Origin: [Eubacterium] saphenum | GTDB taxonomy: Bacteria > Bacillota > Clostridia > Oscillospirales > Ruminococcaceae | Direction: 5' to 3' | DNA: 64,000 bases | Assembly: GCA_004555855.1 (NCBI GenBank) | Contig: SFJQ01000001.1 | Span: forward strand, 62,001-126,000 | In this document: positions 8,957 through 17,269 of the stretch, piece by piece | How the letters are laid out: each line of letters begins with the position of its first letter | Numbering within the stretch: position 1 is the stretch's first letter | Made by a program: the position numbers and the translations under genes | Notes under the pieces: model-generated | Seen by the model: only the letters and a program-made list of their open reading frames with translations | Told to the model about the DNA's origin: nothing | The model's database searches: none

Positions 8957-9642
8957 AGTCTTTTTGGAAGTCTTGAAACCTTTTTCTTCAGAAAAAGGTT
9001 TCAAGCCGCCGGAGGCACTGGAGCGAAGCGATATTACTGAAGGCGAAGCCGTCAAATCCAAAAAGGACGCTTGAAGAAACTAATGATTTACAAACCGACT
9101 AAAAATCCGTCAAGCAACCATTGCCAAATTTTTTCGCGTTCGCGAAAAAATTCGCAAACCCCTCAGAACAACCTTGCCTTGACAGAGCGGGTGCAGCCAC
9201 GCACGTCCCGCTTTAACGGGCGTGGCTGCACCCGCGCGATTTTTCGGGTTCGATGCCCGAAAAATCGCCCCGCGCAGCACAGACCACCCCGATGGGAAAG
9301 CTTGGCTTACACCAAAATCTCTCCCACAAATCACGCTTTGAATAAAAAAACTCGGAGCTTAAACTCCGAGTTTCTTCGTTATGGCAAGGTTTCTGAAATG
9401 GGGTATGCGATTTTTTTGACGCTTGTCAAAAAAATTGGCAATGGTGGCTAAACTGAATTTCAAGTCGGATTGTAATCTTTTGTTTTGAGGTAATCCATTT
9501 TTTGAATTTACGGTTTCACTTCAGTATTGACGCTTCGCTCCAGTGCCTTCGGCGACAAGGAACCTTTTTCTGAAGAAAAAGGTTAGGGAAACCGAAGGTT
9601 TCTCGCAAACACTCCAAAAAGACTTTTTTCGCTTCGCGTGCC
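8940..9642. repeat. Dispersed palindromic element, complete copy B
   Basis: About 700 bases without a gene between radA and the UPF0210 gene. Left arm (8940-9165) and right arm (9395-9642) are imperfect inverted repeats of roughly 230-250 bases. The order of blocks is: outer GCACGCGAAG and GTCTTTTTGGA; hairpin CCTTTTTCTTCAGAAAAAGG; CCGGAGGCACTGGAGCGAAG; GATTACAAACCGACT; CCATTGCCAA followed by a T6/A6 hairpin; and GCAAACCCC. The centre holds a GC-rich hairpin at 9188-9234, a second hairpin at 9236-9268, and a terminator-like hairpin at 9348-9373. The left end overlaps the last codons of radA. Confidence 0.85.
9341..9378 (-). terminator. Terminator-like hairpin inside copy B
   Basis: AAACTCGGAG pairs perfectly with CTCCGAGTTT around a 6-base loop. 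Read on the reverse strand it is followed by seven T, so it could stop transcripts coming from the UPF0210 operon. Forward it is followed by only three T. Confidence 0.6.
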
Positions 9643-9654
9643 ACGGGAGCGCAC

Positions 9655-11019
9655 TCAGTTTTTCAGGCTCTGCAGCGGCGCCGGTATCCTTCCGCCCCTC
9701 GATATAAACTTCGCCGAACTAAACTTGCTCACCGGCATAACAGGCCCGCTTCCAAACAATCCGCCAAACTCCAGCGTTTCGCCCTCTTTCATTCCAATCG
9801 CCGGTATCACGCGCACCGCCGTTGTCTTCGAGTTGACCATACCGATTGCCGCCTCGTCCGCAATAATCGCCGAAATCGTGTCCGCAGACGTGTCCCCCGG
9901 CACTACAATCATATCCAATCCCACCGAGCATACCGCCGTCATCGCTTCCAGCTTCTCCAACGACAGCGAACCCCTGTTCACCGCGTCAATCATTCCCGCG
10001 TCCTCGGACACCGGTATAAACGCGCCCGAAAGCCCGCCAACGTGCGACGAAGCCATAACGCCGCCCTTCTTAACCGCATCGTTCAGCATCGCCAAGCAAG
10101 CCGTCGTTCCGTGCGCGCCGCAGCTCTCCAAGCCAATTTCTTCCAGAATGTGGGCAACCGAATCGCCGACCGCAGGCGTCGGTGCAAGCGACAAATCCAC
10201 GATACCAAACGGCACTCCCAGACGCTTTGACGCTTCCGTGCCGACAAGCTGTCCCATTCTTGTGATTTTAAACGCGGTTTTCTTGATAACATCGGCAATC
10301 TCCGACATATTCGCGTCAGGGTACTTTTTAATCGCCGCTCTGACAACACCCGGTCCCGATACGCCGACATTTATCTCGCAGTCGTACTCGCCTACTCCGT
10401 GGAAAGCGCCCGCCATAAACGGATTGTCCTCGGGAGCGTTGCAGAAAACAACAATTTTCGCGGCTCCGAAGCAATGGTTATCGGCGGTCTTCTCGGAAGC
10501 CTCGCGCACGATTTTTCCCATCATCGCCACCGCGTCCATATTGATACCTGCCTTCGTTGAGCCGATGTTGACGGACGAGCAGACGTTTGTCGTTTCGGCA
10601 AGCGCCTCGGGAATGCTCTCGATAAGCTCGCGGTCACCCGCCGAGAAGCCCTTATGCACCAGCGCCGAATAGCCGCCGATATAGTTTACGCCTGTTCCCT
10701 CGGCAACCCGCTGAAGCGTTTTTGCGTACTCCACGGGGCTTTGACCGTTCGCTGAGCTTGCTGCGGAAACCATCGCAATCGGCGTTACGGAAATTCTTTT
10801 GTTGATAATCGGGATACCGTACTGTTTCTCGATTTCCTCGCCTGTTTTGACGAGATTTTCCGCTTTTCTCATCATCTTCTCGTAGATTTTATCGCACGCG
10901 GTTTTCGCGTTATCCGAGATGCAGTCAACGAGCGAAATGCCCATAGTAATCGTTCTGATGTCAAGATTTTCCTCTTGAATCATCTTGATAGTTTCAAGAA
11001 TATCGCCTGTATTAAGCAA
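9655..11019 (-). CDS. UPF0210 / PFL family protein (DUF711)
   Basis: Conserved 454-residue cytoplasmic protein. The start [21 protein letters not shown] fits the UPF0210 family, which is structurally related to pyruvate formate-lyase-like barrels but has no established reaction. It contains Gly-rich stretches such as [16 protein letters not shown] and [16 protein letters not shown]. The start is a TTG at 11019, preceded by GAGGA. It follows the ACT-domain gene by 40 bases, the widespread arrangement in Firmicutes, so the two probably act together, with the ACT protein as a ligand-binding partner (inference). The C-terminus ends 13 bases from repeat copy B. Family is certain, function unknown. 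Confidence 0.93.
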   Translation of the reverse strand: MLNTGDILETIKMIQEENLDIRTITMGISLVDCISDNAKTACDKIYEKMMRKAENLVKTGEEIEKQYGIPIINKRISVTPIAMVSAASSANGQSPVEYAKTLQRVAEGTGVNYIGGYSALVHKGFSAGDRELIESIPEALAETTNVCSSVNIGSTKAGINMDAVAMMGKIVREASEKTADNHCFGAAKIVVFCNAPEDNPFMAGAFHGVGEYDCEINVGVSGPGVVRAAIKKYPDANMSEIADVIKKTAFKITRMGQLVGTEASKRLGVPFGIVDLSLAPTPAVGDSVAHILEEIGLESCGAHGTTACLAMLNDAVKKGGVMASSHVGGLSGAFIPVSEDAGMIDAVNRGSLSLEKLEAMTAVCSVGLDMIVVPGDTSADTISAIIADEAAIGMVNSKTTAVRVIPAIGMKEGETLEFGGLFGSGPVMPVSKFSSAKFISRGGRIPAPLQSLKN

Positions 11020-11059
11020 AAATAAACACCGTCCTCTTACCTGTAATTGTCAGAATTTG

Positions 11060-11329
11060 TCAGATTTTGTGCATCGAGTTAAAGATATCCTCATGCATAA
11101 CATGGATTTGAAGTCCCATTTCCTCGCCTGCTTTTTTCAATTCATCGGCAAACGCTGAAAATTCAACGCTGAGTTCCGAAATCTCGATAAGCATTGTCAT
11201 CGCGAACAAATCCTGCATAACGGTCTGGGTAACATCCATAACGTTTGCGCGATGCTCGGCGCAAATTGCCGTAACCCTCGCCAGAATACCAACCGTGTCC
11301 TTACCTATAACAGCCACAACAGCTCTCAT
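11060..11329 (-). CDS. ACT domain protein, UPF0237 family
   Basis: Stand-alone ACT domain of 89 residues, normal for the family. It begins MRAVVAVIGKDTVGILARVT, the glycine-cleavage-regulator-like ACT fold that binds small ligands such as amino acids. GGAGGT lies 6-8 bases before the ATG. First gene of a two-gene operon with the UPF0210 gene. The promoter at 11380-11408 diverges from an Lrp-type regulator, which may control both directions (inference). Confidence 0.93.
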   Translation of the reverse strand: MRAVVAVIGKDTVGILARVTAICAEHRANVMDVTQTVMQDLFAMTMLIEISELSVEFSAFADELKKAGEEMGLQIHVMHEDIFNSMHKI

Positions 11330-11379
11330 ATTTTTACCTCCGCTAATTTTTTCGCGCGTTCTCCGCGCAATATATTTCT

Positions 11380-11408
11380 ATTATACTATTTTTTTTGCAA
11401 TTTGTAAA
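11380..11408 (-). promoter_or_regulatory. Promoter of ACT/UPF0210 operon
   Basis: Reverse strand: TTTACA at 11408-11403, a 17-base spacer, TATAAT at 11385-11380. Its -35 box is one arm of the palindrome at 11399-11425. Confidence 0.8.
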
Positions 11409-11425
11409 TAAGTTCTTTACAAATT
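11399..11425. promoter_or_regulatory. Palindromic operator between divergent promoters
   Basis: Perfect inverted repeat with 10-base arms, AATTTGTAAA and TTTACAAATT, separated by 7 bases. Each arm contains the TTTACA -35 box of one of the two divergent promoters, so a bound protein would block both. The adjacent Lrp-type regulator is the natural candidate (inference). Confidence 0.65.
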
Positions 11426-11444
11426 TTTTTATTTGTGGTAAAAT
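11416..11444 (+). promoter_or_regulatory. Promoter of Lrp-aminotransferase operon
   Basis: TTTACA at 11416-11421, a 17-base spacer, TAAAAT at 11439-11444, 35 bases before the Lrp-type start. Confidence 0.78.
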
Positions 11445-11478
11445 ATATTGTGAAAGATATATCGAAAGGAGCTACCAA

Positions 11479-11964
11479 ATGAACACAACCAAACTTCTCG
11501 ACGTTCTCCGACAGAACGCCCGCCTCTCAAACTCCGAAATCGCCGCCATGCTCGGCGAATCCGAAAAAGCAGTCGCCGATGAAATCTCCCGCCTTGAACG
11601 CGAGGGCATTATTATGGGCTACTCCGCCATCATTGACGAGGAAAAAGCCGACGACAACGCCGTCACTGCAATGATCGAGCTTAAAATGACGCCCATCAAA
11701 GACCGCGGCTTTGACGACCTCGCCCACACAATTATGTCCTACGAGGAAATCGACAGCGTTTTCCTGCTCTCCGGTCCGTATGACCTGATGGTGACGATAA
11801 GCGGCACAAGTCTGCGGAATGTCGCCCTTTTCGTCAGCGAGCGCCTTGCTGTCCTCGACGGCGTGATTTCCACGACAACCCACTTTATCCTCCGCCGCTA
11901 CAAGGAAAAACACCACGTCTTCAACGAGGAACTCTATGACGAGCGCGATATGATAAGCCCGTGA
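11479..11964 (+). CDS. Lrp/AsnC family transcriptional regulator
   Basis: Regulator of 161 residues. The N-terminal winged helix-turn-helix (LLDVLRQNARLSNSEIAAML) binds DNA. The C-terminal AsnC/RAM domain (about 65-150) normally forms octamers and binds amino acids. The chosen ATG at 11479 follows AAAGGAG with good spacing; an upstream in-frame start would add residues unlike the family. It is followed 26 bases later by an aminotransferase, a common clostridial pairing, and diverges from the ACT/UPF0210 operon across a 27-base palindrome. Autoregulation and control of the divergent operon are likely but not shown. Confidence 0.92.
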   Translation: MNTTKLLDVLRQNARLSNSEIAAMLGESEKAVADEISRLEREGIIMGYSAIIDEEKADDNAVTAMIELKMTPIKDRGFDDLAHTIMSYEEIDSVFLLSGPYDLMVTISGTSLRNVALFVSERLAVLDGVISTTTHFILRRYKEKHHVFNEELYDERDMISP

Positions 11965-11990
11965 GAACAACTGTAAAGGAGTAAACGACT

Positions 11991-13154
11991 TTGGATTACA
12001 ATAAACTCATTCCCGAGCGTATCAGCTCTATGAAGCCCTCGGGAATAAGAAGGTTCTTCGACATAGCTCAGACGGTTAAGGGCGTAATCTCGCTGTCTGT
12101 CGGCGAACCCGATTTCAAAACACCTTGGGAAGCGCGCAAGGAAGCTATAAATATACTCGAGCGCGGCAAAACCGCTTACACGGCAAACAGCGGACTTATG
12201 GAGCTGAGAAAAGCAGTCTGCGGATACCTCAAGGGCTTTATACACACCGAATATGACCCCGAAACCGAGGTTATCATAACAGTCGGCGGAAGCGAAGCGA
12301 TTGACCTTGCTGTCCGCGCGCTTATCGAGGACGGAGATGAGGTGCTTGTTCCCGAGCCGTCTTTCGTGTGCTATGCACCGATTGTTCGTATGATGGGCGG
12401 CGTGCCTGTGCCGATTGTCACGAAGGCTGAGGACAAATTCCGCTTAACGGCAGCGGCTCTCAAGGAGAAAATCACCCCGCGCACAAAGCTGCTCTTTCTC
12501 CCTTATCCGAACAATCCGACCGGCGCGGTTATGAGGAGAGCCGATTTGGAGGCAATCGCCGAAGTTCTCCGCGACACGAACATAATCGTTGCCTCGGACG
12601 AAATCTACGCCGAGATGACCTATAACGGCGAGAAGCACGTTTCCATCGCCGAGATTGACGGAATGCGCGAGCGCACGCTTGTTATCAGCGGTTTCTCGAA
12701 AACCTACGCGATGACGGGCTGGCGGCTCGGTTATACGGCAGGACCTGCGCCGATTATCAGGCAAATGCTGAAGCTCCACCAGTACTGCATAATGTCAAGC
12801 CCCACGGTGAGCCAGTACGCGGCGATTGCGGCGATACAGAAGTGCCGCGCGGACGTTGAACATATGATTTCCGAATACGATATGCGAAGGCGGCTTTGCG
12901 TGAAGAACTTCAACGATATGGGCTTGGAGTGCTTTGAGCCGGAGGGCGCGTTTTACGTTTTCCCGTGCATCAAGTCAACGGGAATGACCAGCGAGGAGTT
13001 TTGCCAGAAGCTGGTGTTCGAGAAGAAGGTTGCCGTTGTTCCCGGAAACGCGTTCGGCGAAAGCGGCGAGGGCTTCGTGCGCGTTTCCTACGCTTATTCC
13101 GTGGCGCATCTGGAGAGCGCGTTTACGAGAATACGCGAGTTTATCGGGAAATAA
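11991..13154 (+). CDS. PLP-dependent aminotransferase, class I/II (aspartate/aromatic type)
   Basis: Fold-type I aminotransferase of 387 residues. Visible signatures are SVGEPDF, YTANSGLMELR, PYPNNPTGAV (cofactor contacts), ASDEIYAEMTY, and the Schiff-base lysine K237 in SGFSKTYAMTGWRLGY. Near the end, GFVRVSYAYS supplies the substrate-carboxylate arginine. The start is a TTG at 11991 with AAAGGAG ending 9 bases before it. Proteins paired with Lrp regulators in Firmicutes include PatA-like N-acetyl-diaminopimelate and aromatic aminotransferases; the substrate here cannot be fixed from sequence. Same operon as the Lrp-type gene. Confidence 0.92.
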   Translation: MDYNKLIPERISSMKPSGIRRFFDIAQTVKGVISLSVGEPDFKTPWEARKEAINILERGKTAYTANSGLMELRKAVCGYLKGFIHTEYDPETEVIITVGGSEAIDLAVRALIEDGDEVLVPEPSFVCYAPIVRMMGGVPVPIVTKAEDKFRLTAAALKEKITPRTKLLFLPYPNNPTGAVMRRADLEAIAEVLRDTNIIVASDEIYAEMTYNGEKHVSIAEIDGMRERTLVISGFSKTYAMTGWRLGYTAGPAPIIRQMLKLHQYCIMSSPTVSQYAAIAAIQKCRADVEHMISEYDMRRRLCVKNFNDMGLECFEPEGAFYVFPCIKSTGMTSEEFCQKLVFEKKVAVVPGNAFGESGEGFVRVSYAYSVAHLESAFTRIREFIGK

Positions 13155-13163
13155 ATCCGAGAA

Positions 13164-13721
13164 CTAATGCTTTTCGTGCGTGCGTTCTTCGATTTTCGCC
13201 AAAAAATCTTCAAAATCCTCATAACCCTGAAAAGAATTTCCCGAACCTAAATCATCGCTCGGTGCCTCTACGGGCACGAGCGTGATTTTTCTTTCTTCTT
13301 TTATTTCTTTTTTCTTATAATAATAAGTAGGTTTGTTGAATTTCTCATCGGGGGCTTGTTGATTTTGAGAACAGGCGTTTGTTAATTGCACGTTATCGGG
13401 CTTGTTGACGCCCTGAAGCTCATCATAAAAATTCAGCGTTATAATCGTGAATTTCGGGGTTGACTCGGTTGTTATGTCGCCTGTTGACTTGAGATGATCG
13501 AGCGCGGTACGCGTTTGTTGAGCTGTTAGCTGATTGTTTGCTGCAAGCTCAGCGACAGAAACGGCGACTTGCCCCCGAGAAATCCGCGTTCCGAGATAAT
13601 CGCAGTCCCCCCAAGCCGCCCTCATCAGCAGGTCGAGAAAAACGAGCCGAACGTTGCGGTTGCTGTACCAGCGCCAGTCGAGGAGCTTTCGCGGGATTTT
13701 GATAAAGCCTTGATTTGTCAT
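13164..13721 (-). CDS. Phage replisome organiser-like protein (DnaD-like N-terminal domain)
   Basis: Protein of about 185 residues. The N-terminal half (GFIKIPRKLLDWRWYSNRNV, then RISRGQVAVSVAELA and AQQTRTALDHLKSTGDIT) matches the winged-helix domain of phage-type replisome organisers and DnaD-like initiators found in prophages and conjugative elements. The C-terminal half is polar, with Gln/Asn and Lys-rich stretches, and lacks a clear DnaD domain 2. ATG at 13721 follows AAAGGAAG; a GTG at 13739 is less likely. No phage or integrase neighbours are present: it is an isolated gene between housekeeping genes, tail-to-tail with the aminotransferase and only 9 bases from it. Probably a remnant or a domesticated element gene. 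Confidence 0.75.
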   Translation of the reverse strand: MTNQGFIKIPRKLLDWRWYSNRNVRLVFLDLLMRAAWGDCDYLGTRISRGQVAVSVAELAANNQLTAQQTRTALDHLKSTGDITTESTPKFTIITLNFYDELQGVNKPDNVQLTNACSQNQQAPDEKFNKPTYYYKKKEIKEERKITLVPVEAPSDDLGSGNSFQGYEDFEDFLAKIEERTHEKH

Positions 13722-13845
13722 AAATGCACTTCCTTTCACACATTATTATAAGTGAACGAGAACTGCAATTTACTGCAATTCTTCGGTGTATCGGCAAAAT
13801 ATTGCAGGGATTTTTTGTACATTTTGCACAAATTAGGAGAAGCCT

Positions 13846-14697
13846 ATGATAAACGAAAAAATCACGGTTATGGCGCGCGCAAAGCTGAATTTATACCTAG
13901 ATATCGTGGGAACGCGAGCAGACGGATACCACATATTGGAAACCGTGCTGCAAAGCATAGATTTGTGCGATATTGTCGAGGTGTCGGCGGCGCACGATGG
14001 GATAGCGGTGAGCTGCTCAAATCCGGAAATTCCGCAGGGAGATGGAAATATTTGCCACAAGGCAGCGAAGCGTTTTCTGGAGCGGGCTGGCGGTGATTTT
14101 GGCGTAAAAATCCACATCGAAAAACGCATTCCGGACGGCGCGGGACTTGGCGGCGGGAGCGCGGACGCAGCGGCGGTTTTGTTTGCGCTGAACGAGCTGA
14201 ACGGGCTTCCGATGCGGTCTGACGAGCTTTTGAAGCTAGCCGCGGAAATCGGCGCAGACGTGCCGTTTTGCCTTACGGGCGGGCTTTCGGTTTGCCGAGG
14301 AATCGGCGAGGTGATAGAGCCGCTGAAGCCGCTTCCCGAGCTGTTTTACCTGATTGTGAAGCCGAATTTTCGCTGCCCGACGCAGAAAGCCTATCAGCTT
14401 TACGACAGCGCGCCCGTTCCCGCGAAAAACGCGCTTGAAGCCTTTTGTAATGCGGGTTCGCGGTTTCCCGAGATGATGTATAACGTTTTTGAGGAAATTT
14501 ACGGAAATCAGGAAATTTCTTCCATAAAATCAATACTTCTCGAAACGGGAGCGCTCGGCGCGCTGCTCACGGGAAGCGGCTCGGCGGTGTTCGGAGTGTA
14601 CGAAACGGCTCAGCAAGCGGCTTCGGCGGCACACGCGTTCCCCGAGATGTTCACTGCCGTGGCTTCGCCGGTTAGCTCGGGAATTGCGATAATTTGA
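13846..14697 (+). CDS. ispE: 4-diphosphocytidyl-2-C-methyl-D-erythritol kinase
   Basis: GHMP kinase of the non-mevalonate isoprenoid pathway that phosphorylates CDP-methylerythritol at position 2. The 283 residues open with ARAKLNLYLDIVGTRADGYH, the substrate-binding start of IspE. The ATP-binding GHMP motif is GAGLGGGSADAAAV. GSGSAVFGVY near the C-terminus is the third GHMP motif. AGGAGA lies 6 bases before the ATG. The 92-base gap before the next gene holds a separate promoter. Confidence 0.95.
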   Translation: MINEKITVMARAKLNLYLDIVGTRADGYHILETVLQSIDLCDIVEVSAAHDGIAVSCSNPEIPQGDGNICHKAAKRFLERAGGDFGVKIHIEKRIPDGAGLGGGSADAAAVLFALNELNGLPMRSDELLKLAAEIGADVPFCLTGGLSVCRGIGEVIEPLKPLPELFYLIVKPNFRCPTQKAYQLYDSAPVPAKNALEAFCNAGSRFPEMMYNVFEEIYGNQEISSIKSILLETGALGALLTGSGSAVFGVYETAQQAASAAHAFPEMFTAVASPVSSGIAII

Positions 14698-14751
14698 CTT
14701 TTGTGCAAAATGACGAAAAGACAAAAAAGTGCTGTTTTTTCGTGCGAGATG

Positions 14752-14760
14752 TGGTATAAT
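14752..14760 (+). promoter_or_regulatory. Extended -10 promoter of the Asp23-like gene
   Basis: TGGTATAAT, an extended -10 element, 32 bases before the start. The -35 region (about 14732-14738) is poor, which suits an extended -10 promoter. Confidence 0.65.
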
Positions 14761-14792
14761 GAGATAAGGAATGTATTGAACGGAGGGAAATT

Positions 14793-15149
14793 ATGGTAAC
14801 TTTGCAGAATCATGTCGGCAAAATTTCTTTTTCCGCGAATTTTTTCACCGAACTAATCGGGAACACGGTCACGAACTGCTTCGGCGTCATCGCAATGAAC
14901 GTGCGCGGCTTTCGCGAAACGCTCTCAGCGGCGCTTCCCAAGCCGAATAAGCGGGATTTTGCGCGCGGCGTGAAGGTCGATTTCAAGGACGGCGCGCTGA
15001 CGATTGACCTGCACATTTCGCTGATGTACGGCGTGAACATAAACGCGGTTTCAAAATCCATCATCAACAAAGTCGCATACACCGTGCGGCGCGCGACAGG
15101 TTTGAATGTCGAAAAAGTCAACGTTTTTGTGGACTCAATCAGGGTATAA
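14793..15149 (+). CDS. Asp23/Gls24 family protein
   Basis: Cytoplasmic protein of 118 residues (YloU-like). It shows the alternating pattern of the Asp23/Gls24 envelope-stress family: GKISFSANFFTELIGNTVTNCFG, then VKVDFKDGALTIDLHISLMYGVNI, then VNVFVDSIRV at the end. In Firmicutes the gene typically sits just before fakA, as here. GGAGGG is well placed before the ATG. The molecular role is not established; in lipid-related gene context it is often assumed to link to membrane homeostasis. Confidence 0.9.
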   Translation: MVTLQNHVGKISFSANFFTELIGNTVTNCFGVIAMNVRGFRETLSAALPKPNKRDFARGVKVDFKDGALTIDLHISLMYGVNINAVSKSIINKVAYTVRRATGLNVEKVNVFVDSIRV

Positions 15150-15507
15150 ATTTCGAGCAAATTTCAGCGATTTTTTTAGGCGATTTTTCGGGTAATTTCC
15201 GGTGTGTTTTTCAGGGTGTTTTTTAGGGTATTTTTCAAGCATAATTTTTGGTACAAATTTCCTTGAAAAATCTCCATAAATTCGCGCTCAGAAAACGGCT
15301 ATACAATCGCATTTATCGGTATTTTCAAATTCAAGAAAATGCCCTTAAAAAACGAGCAAATTTGCGTTCATTTTTGAGGCTTTTTTTGAGTGAAAAACCG
15401 AGGTAATTTTCTCGTTGATTTTGAGGTTGTTTTTCGCCTGATTATCAAGTAAAAATCCGCCCCTTTTTCGGGGTAAAAAATATAGTTTTTGGAAGGGAAT
15501 TTTAGCG
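15150..15507. other. Non-coding T-rich gap before fakA
   Basis: 358 bases with no convincing ORF of normal start and spacing. It is rich in T runs. Between about 15172 and 15240 a short unit of the form GG-T/G-TTTTT-(C/T)AGG recurs several times. A small hairpin, CCCC-TTTTT-GGGG, lies at about 15461-15476. No consensus promoter was seen. GGAAGGGAA near 15491 is the fakA ribosome binding site. Confidence 0.5.
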
Positions 15508-17127
15508 ATGTCTATAAACGGTCAGCTCCTGCGCGACGCGGTTATTTCGGGAGCTAATAATGTGCGTAACAAGCGCGTTGAGGTGGACGAGCTCAACGTG
15601 TTCCCCGTGCCGGACGGCGACACGGGAACGAATATGTCGATGACTATCGGCAACGCAATCGGTGAACTTTCCAACATTCCGGACGGCGTGCCTGTCGGCG
15701 AAGTGGCTAAAAAAGCGGCTTCCGCAATGCTCCGAGGCGCTCGCGGAAACTCGGGCGTAATCCTCTCGCTGCTCTTCAGAGGGCTTTCCAAGGGGCTTGC
15801 GGGCAAGTCCGAGGCAACCGCTGGCGACCTTTCCGCAGCGCTTAAGCTCGGCGTTGACGCGGCGTACAAGTCGGTGATGAAGCCGACCGAGGGCACAATT
15901 TTGACGGTTGCGCGCGAGGCGTGGGAAAATACCGCTGAAGCAGCTTCTAAAGTCACTTCGGCTGACTTTTTCGCGCTGTTCATCGACGAGGCGAAAAAGT
16001 CGCTCGAGCGCACCCCCGAGCTGCTTCCCGTGCTGAAAAAAGCGGGCGTTGTGGACGCGGGCGGAATGGGCTTAATCGTGATTTTAGAGGGTATGTACAG
16101 CGTGATTTCGGGCGGAAAAATCGTCCCCGATGAGTCCGACAAAAAGCCCAACGCGGCGGCTGCCGAAGCGGCTCAGGCTGAGATGAAATTCGGCTACGGC
16201 GCGGAATTTGTGATTAAGAAGGGCGCCGGTTCGAAGGACCCGACCGCGCTCTCCGCGTACCTCGAAACCATCGGCGACAGCATCACAATCGCTGATGACG
16301 ACGATTTTATTCACGTGAATGTTCACACAAATCACCCCGGAAAAGCGCTTGAAGAGGGATTAAAATTCGGCAGTTTAACCAAAGTTTCGATTGTGAATTT
16401 GTTGGAAAAGACAGAAAATCTGGTAAAAGCTTCCAAGCAAAACCGCAAATCTCCCGTTGAACCGGTGAACGAAATCGGCTTTGTGGCGGTTGCCGCGGGA
16501 GCCGGTCTGCAGGCGCTGTTCAAGGACCTCGGCGCGGACAACGTGGTGAGCGGCGGACAGACGATGAACCCGTCCACCGAGGACATTCTCGAGGCAATCG
16601 GTCAGACGCCCGCGAAAAACGTGTTCGTGCTGCCGAATAACAAGAACATAATTATGGCGGCGGAGCAGGCGGCGCGGCTCGCTGACAGGAACGTCTGCGT
16701 GCTCCAGACGCGCAATATCCCGCAGGGCATCTCCGCGATGATGAATTTTGACCCGTCGGGCGATTTTTCGGGAAATCGTGCTGCAATGACCGAGGCGTTC
16801 GACCGCGTCGGCAGCGGGCAGATAACCTACGCCGTGCGCGACTCCGAGTACGATGGTCACAAAATCAAGCAGGGCGAAATTCTCGCGATGGACAACGGCA
16901 AAATCGTATTCACGGAAAAGAGCGTCGGGAAGGCGCTTGTGAAGCTCGCGAAACGGCTCTGCACCTCGTCTGCGAGCTATGTCACGGTGATTTACGGCGC
17001 GGACGTTTCCGATGACGACGCTGCTGAGGCGTATGAACAGCTGCAGGCGAAGCTCGGTTCGGACGTGGAAATCGCGCTCGTGAACGGCGGTCAGCCCGTG
17101 TACTATTACATAATTTCAGTCGAATGA
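15508..17127 (+). CDS. fakA: Fatty acid kinase catalytic subunit FakA (YloV, DAK2 domain)
   Basis: Phosphorylates exogenous fatty acids bound to FakB-type DegV carriers so they can enter phospholipid synthesis. The 539 residues comprise an N-terminal DhaL/DAK2 kinase domain (about 1-200), with ELNVFPVPDGDTGTNMSMT and GARGNSGVILSLLFRG as Mg-ATP contacts, a middle linker domain, and a C-terminal DegV-like domain ending in YYYIISVE. Length and order match YloV. No FakB gene is present in this window. It lies between the Asp23-like gene and recG, the usual Firmicutes arrangement. Confidence 0.95.
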   Translation: MSINGQLLRDAVISGANNVRNKRVEVDELNVFPVPDGDTGTNMSMTIGNAIGELSNIPDGVPVGEVAKKAASAMLRGARGNSGVILSLLFRGLSKGLAGKSEATAGDLSAALKLGVDAAYKSVMKPTEGTILTVAREAWENTAEAASKVTSADFFALFIDEAKKSLERTPELLPVLKKAGVVDAGGMGLIVILEGMYSVISGGKIVPDESDKKPNAAAAEAAQAEMKFGYGAEFVIKKGAGSKDPTALSAYLETIGDSITIADDDDFIHVNVHTNHPGKALEEGLKFGSLTKVSIVNLLEKTENLVKASKQNRKSPVEPVNEIGFVAVAAGAGLQALFKDLGADNVVSGGQTMNPSTEDILEAIGQTPAKNVFVLPNNKNIIMAAEQAARLADRNVCVLQTRNIPQGISAMMNFDPSGDFSGNRAAMTEAFDRVGSGQITYAVRDSEYDGHKIKQGEILAMDNGKIVFTEKSVGKALVKLAKRLCTSSASYVTVIYGADVSDDDAAEAYEQLQAKLGSDVEIALVNGGQPVYYYIISVE

Positions 17128-17224
17128 AATTATGTTGTTCATATTTTTGTGCAACTCGCATAAGTGCAATTTGTACAATTTTTTTGTGCAAATTGACGTG
17201 AACTTACTATGTTAATAGCCAACT

Positions 17225-17242
17225 CCCCGCGTTTTTGCGGGG
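17225..17242 (+). terminator. GC hairpin between fakA and recG
   Basis: CCCCGC pairs with GCGGGG around a GTTTTT loop. No T run follows directly (AAATTT), so it is a weak terminator at most. Confidence 0.3.
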
Positions 17243-17269
17243 AAATTTGTATGGAAACTGCTTACTTTT

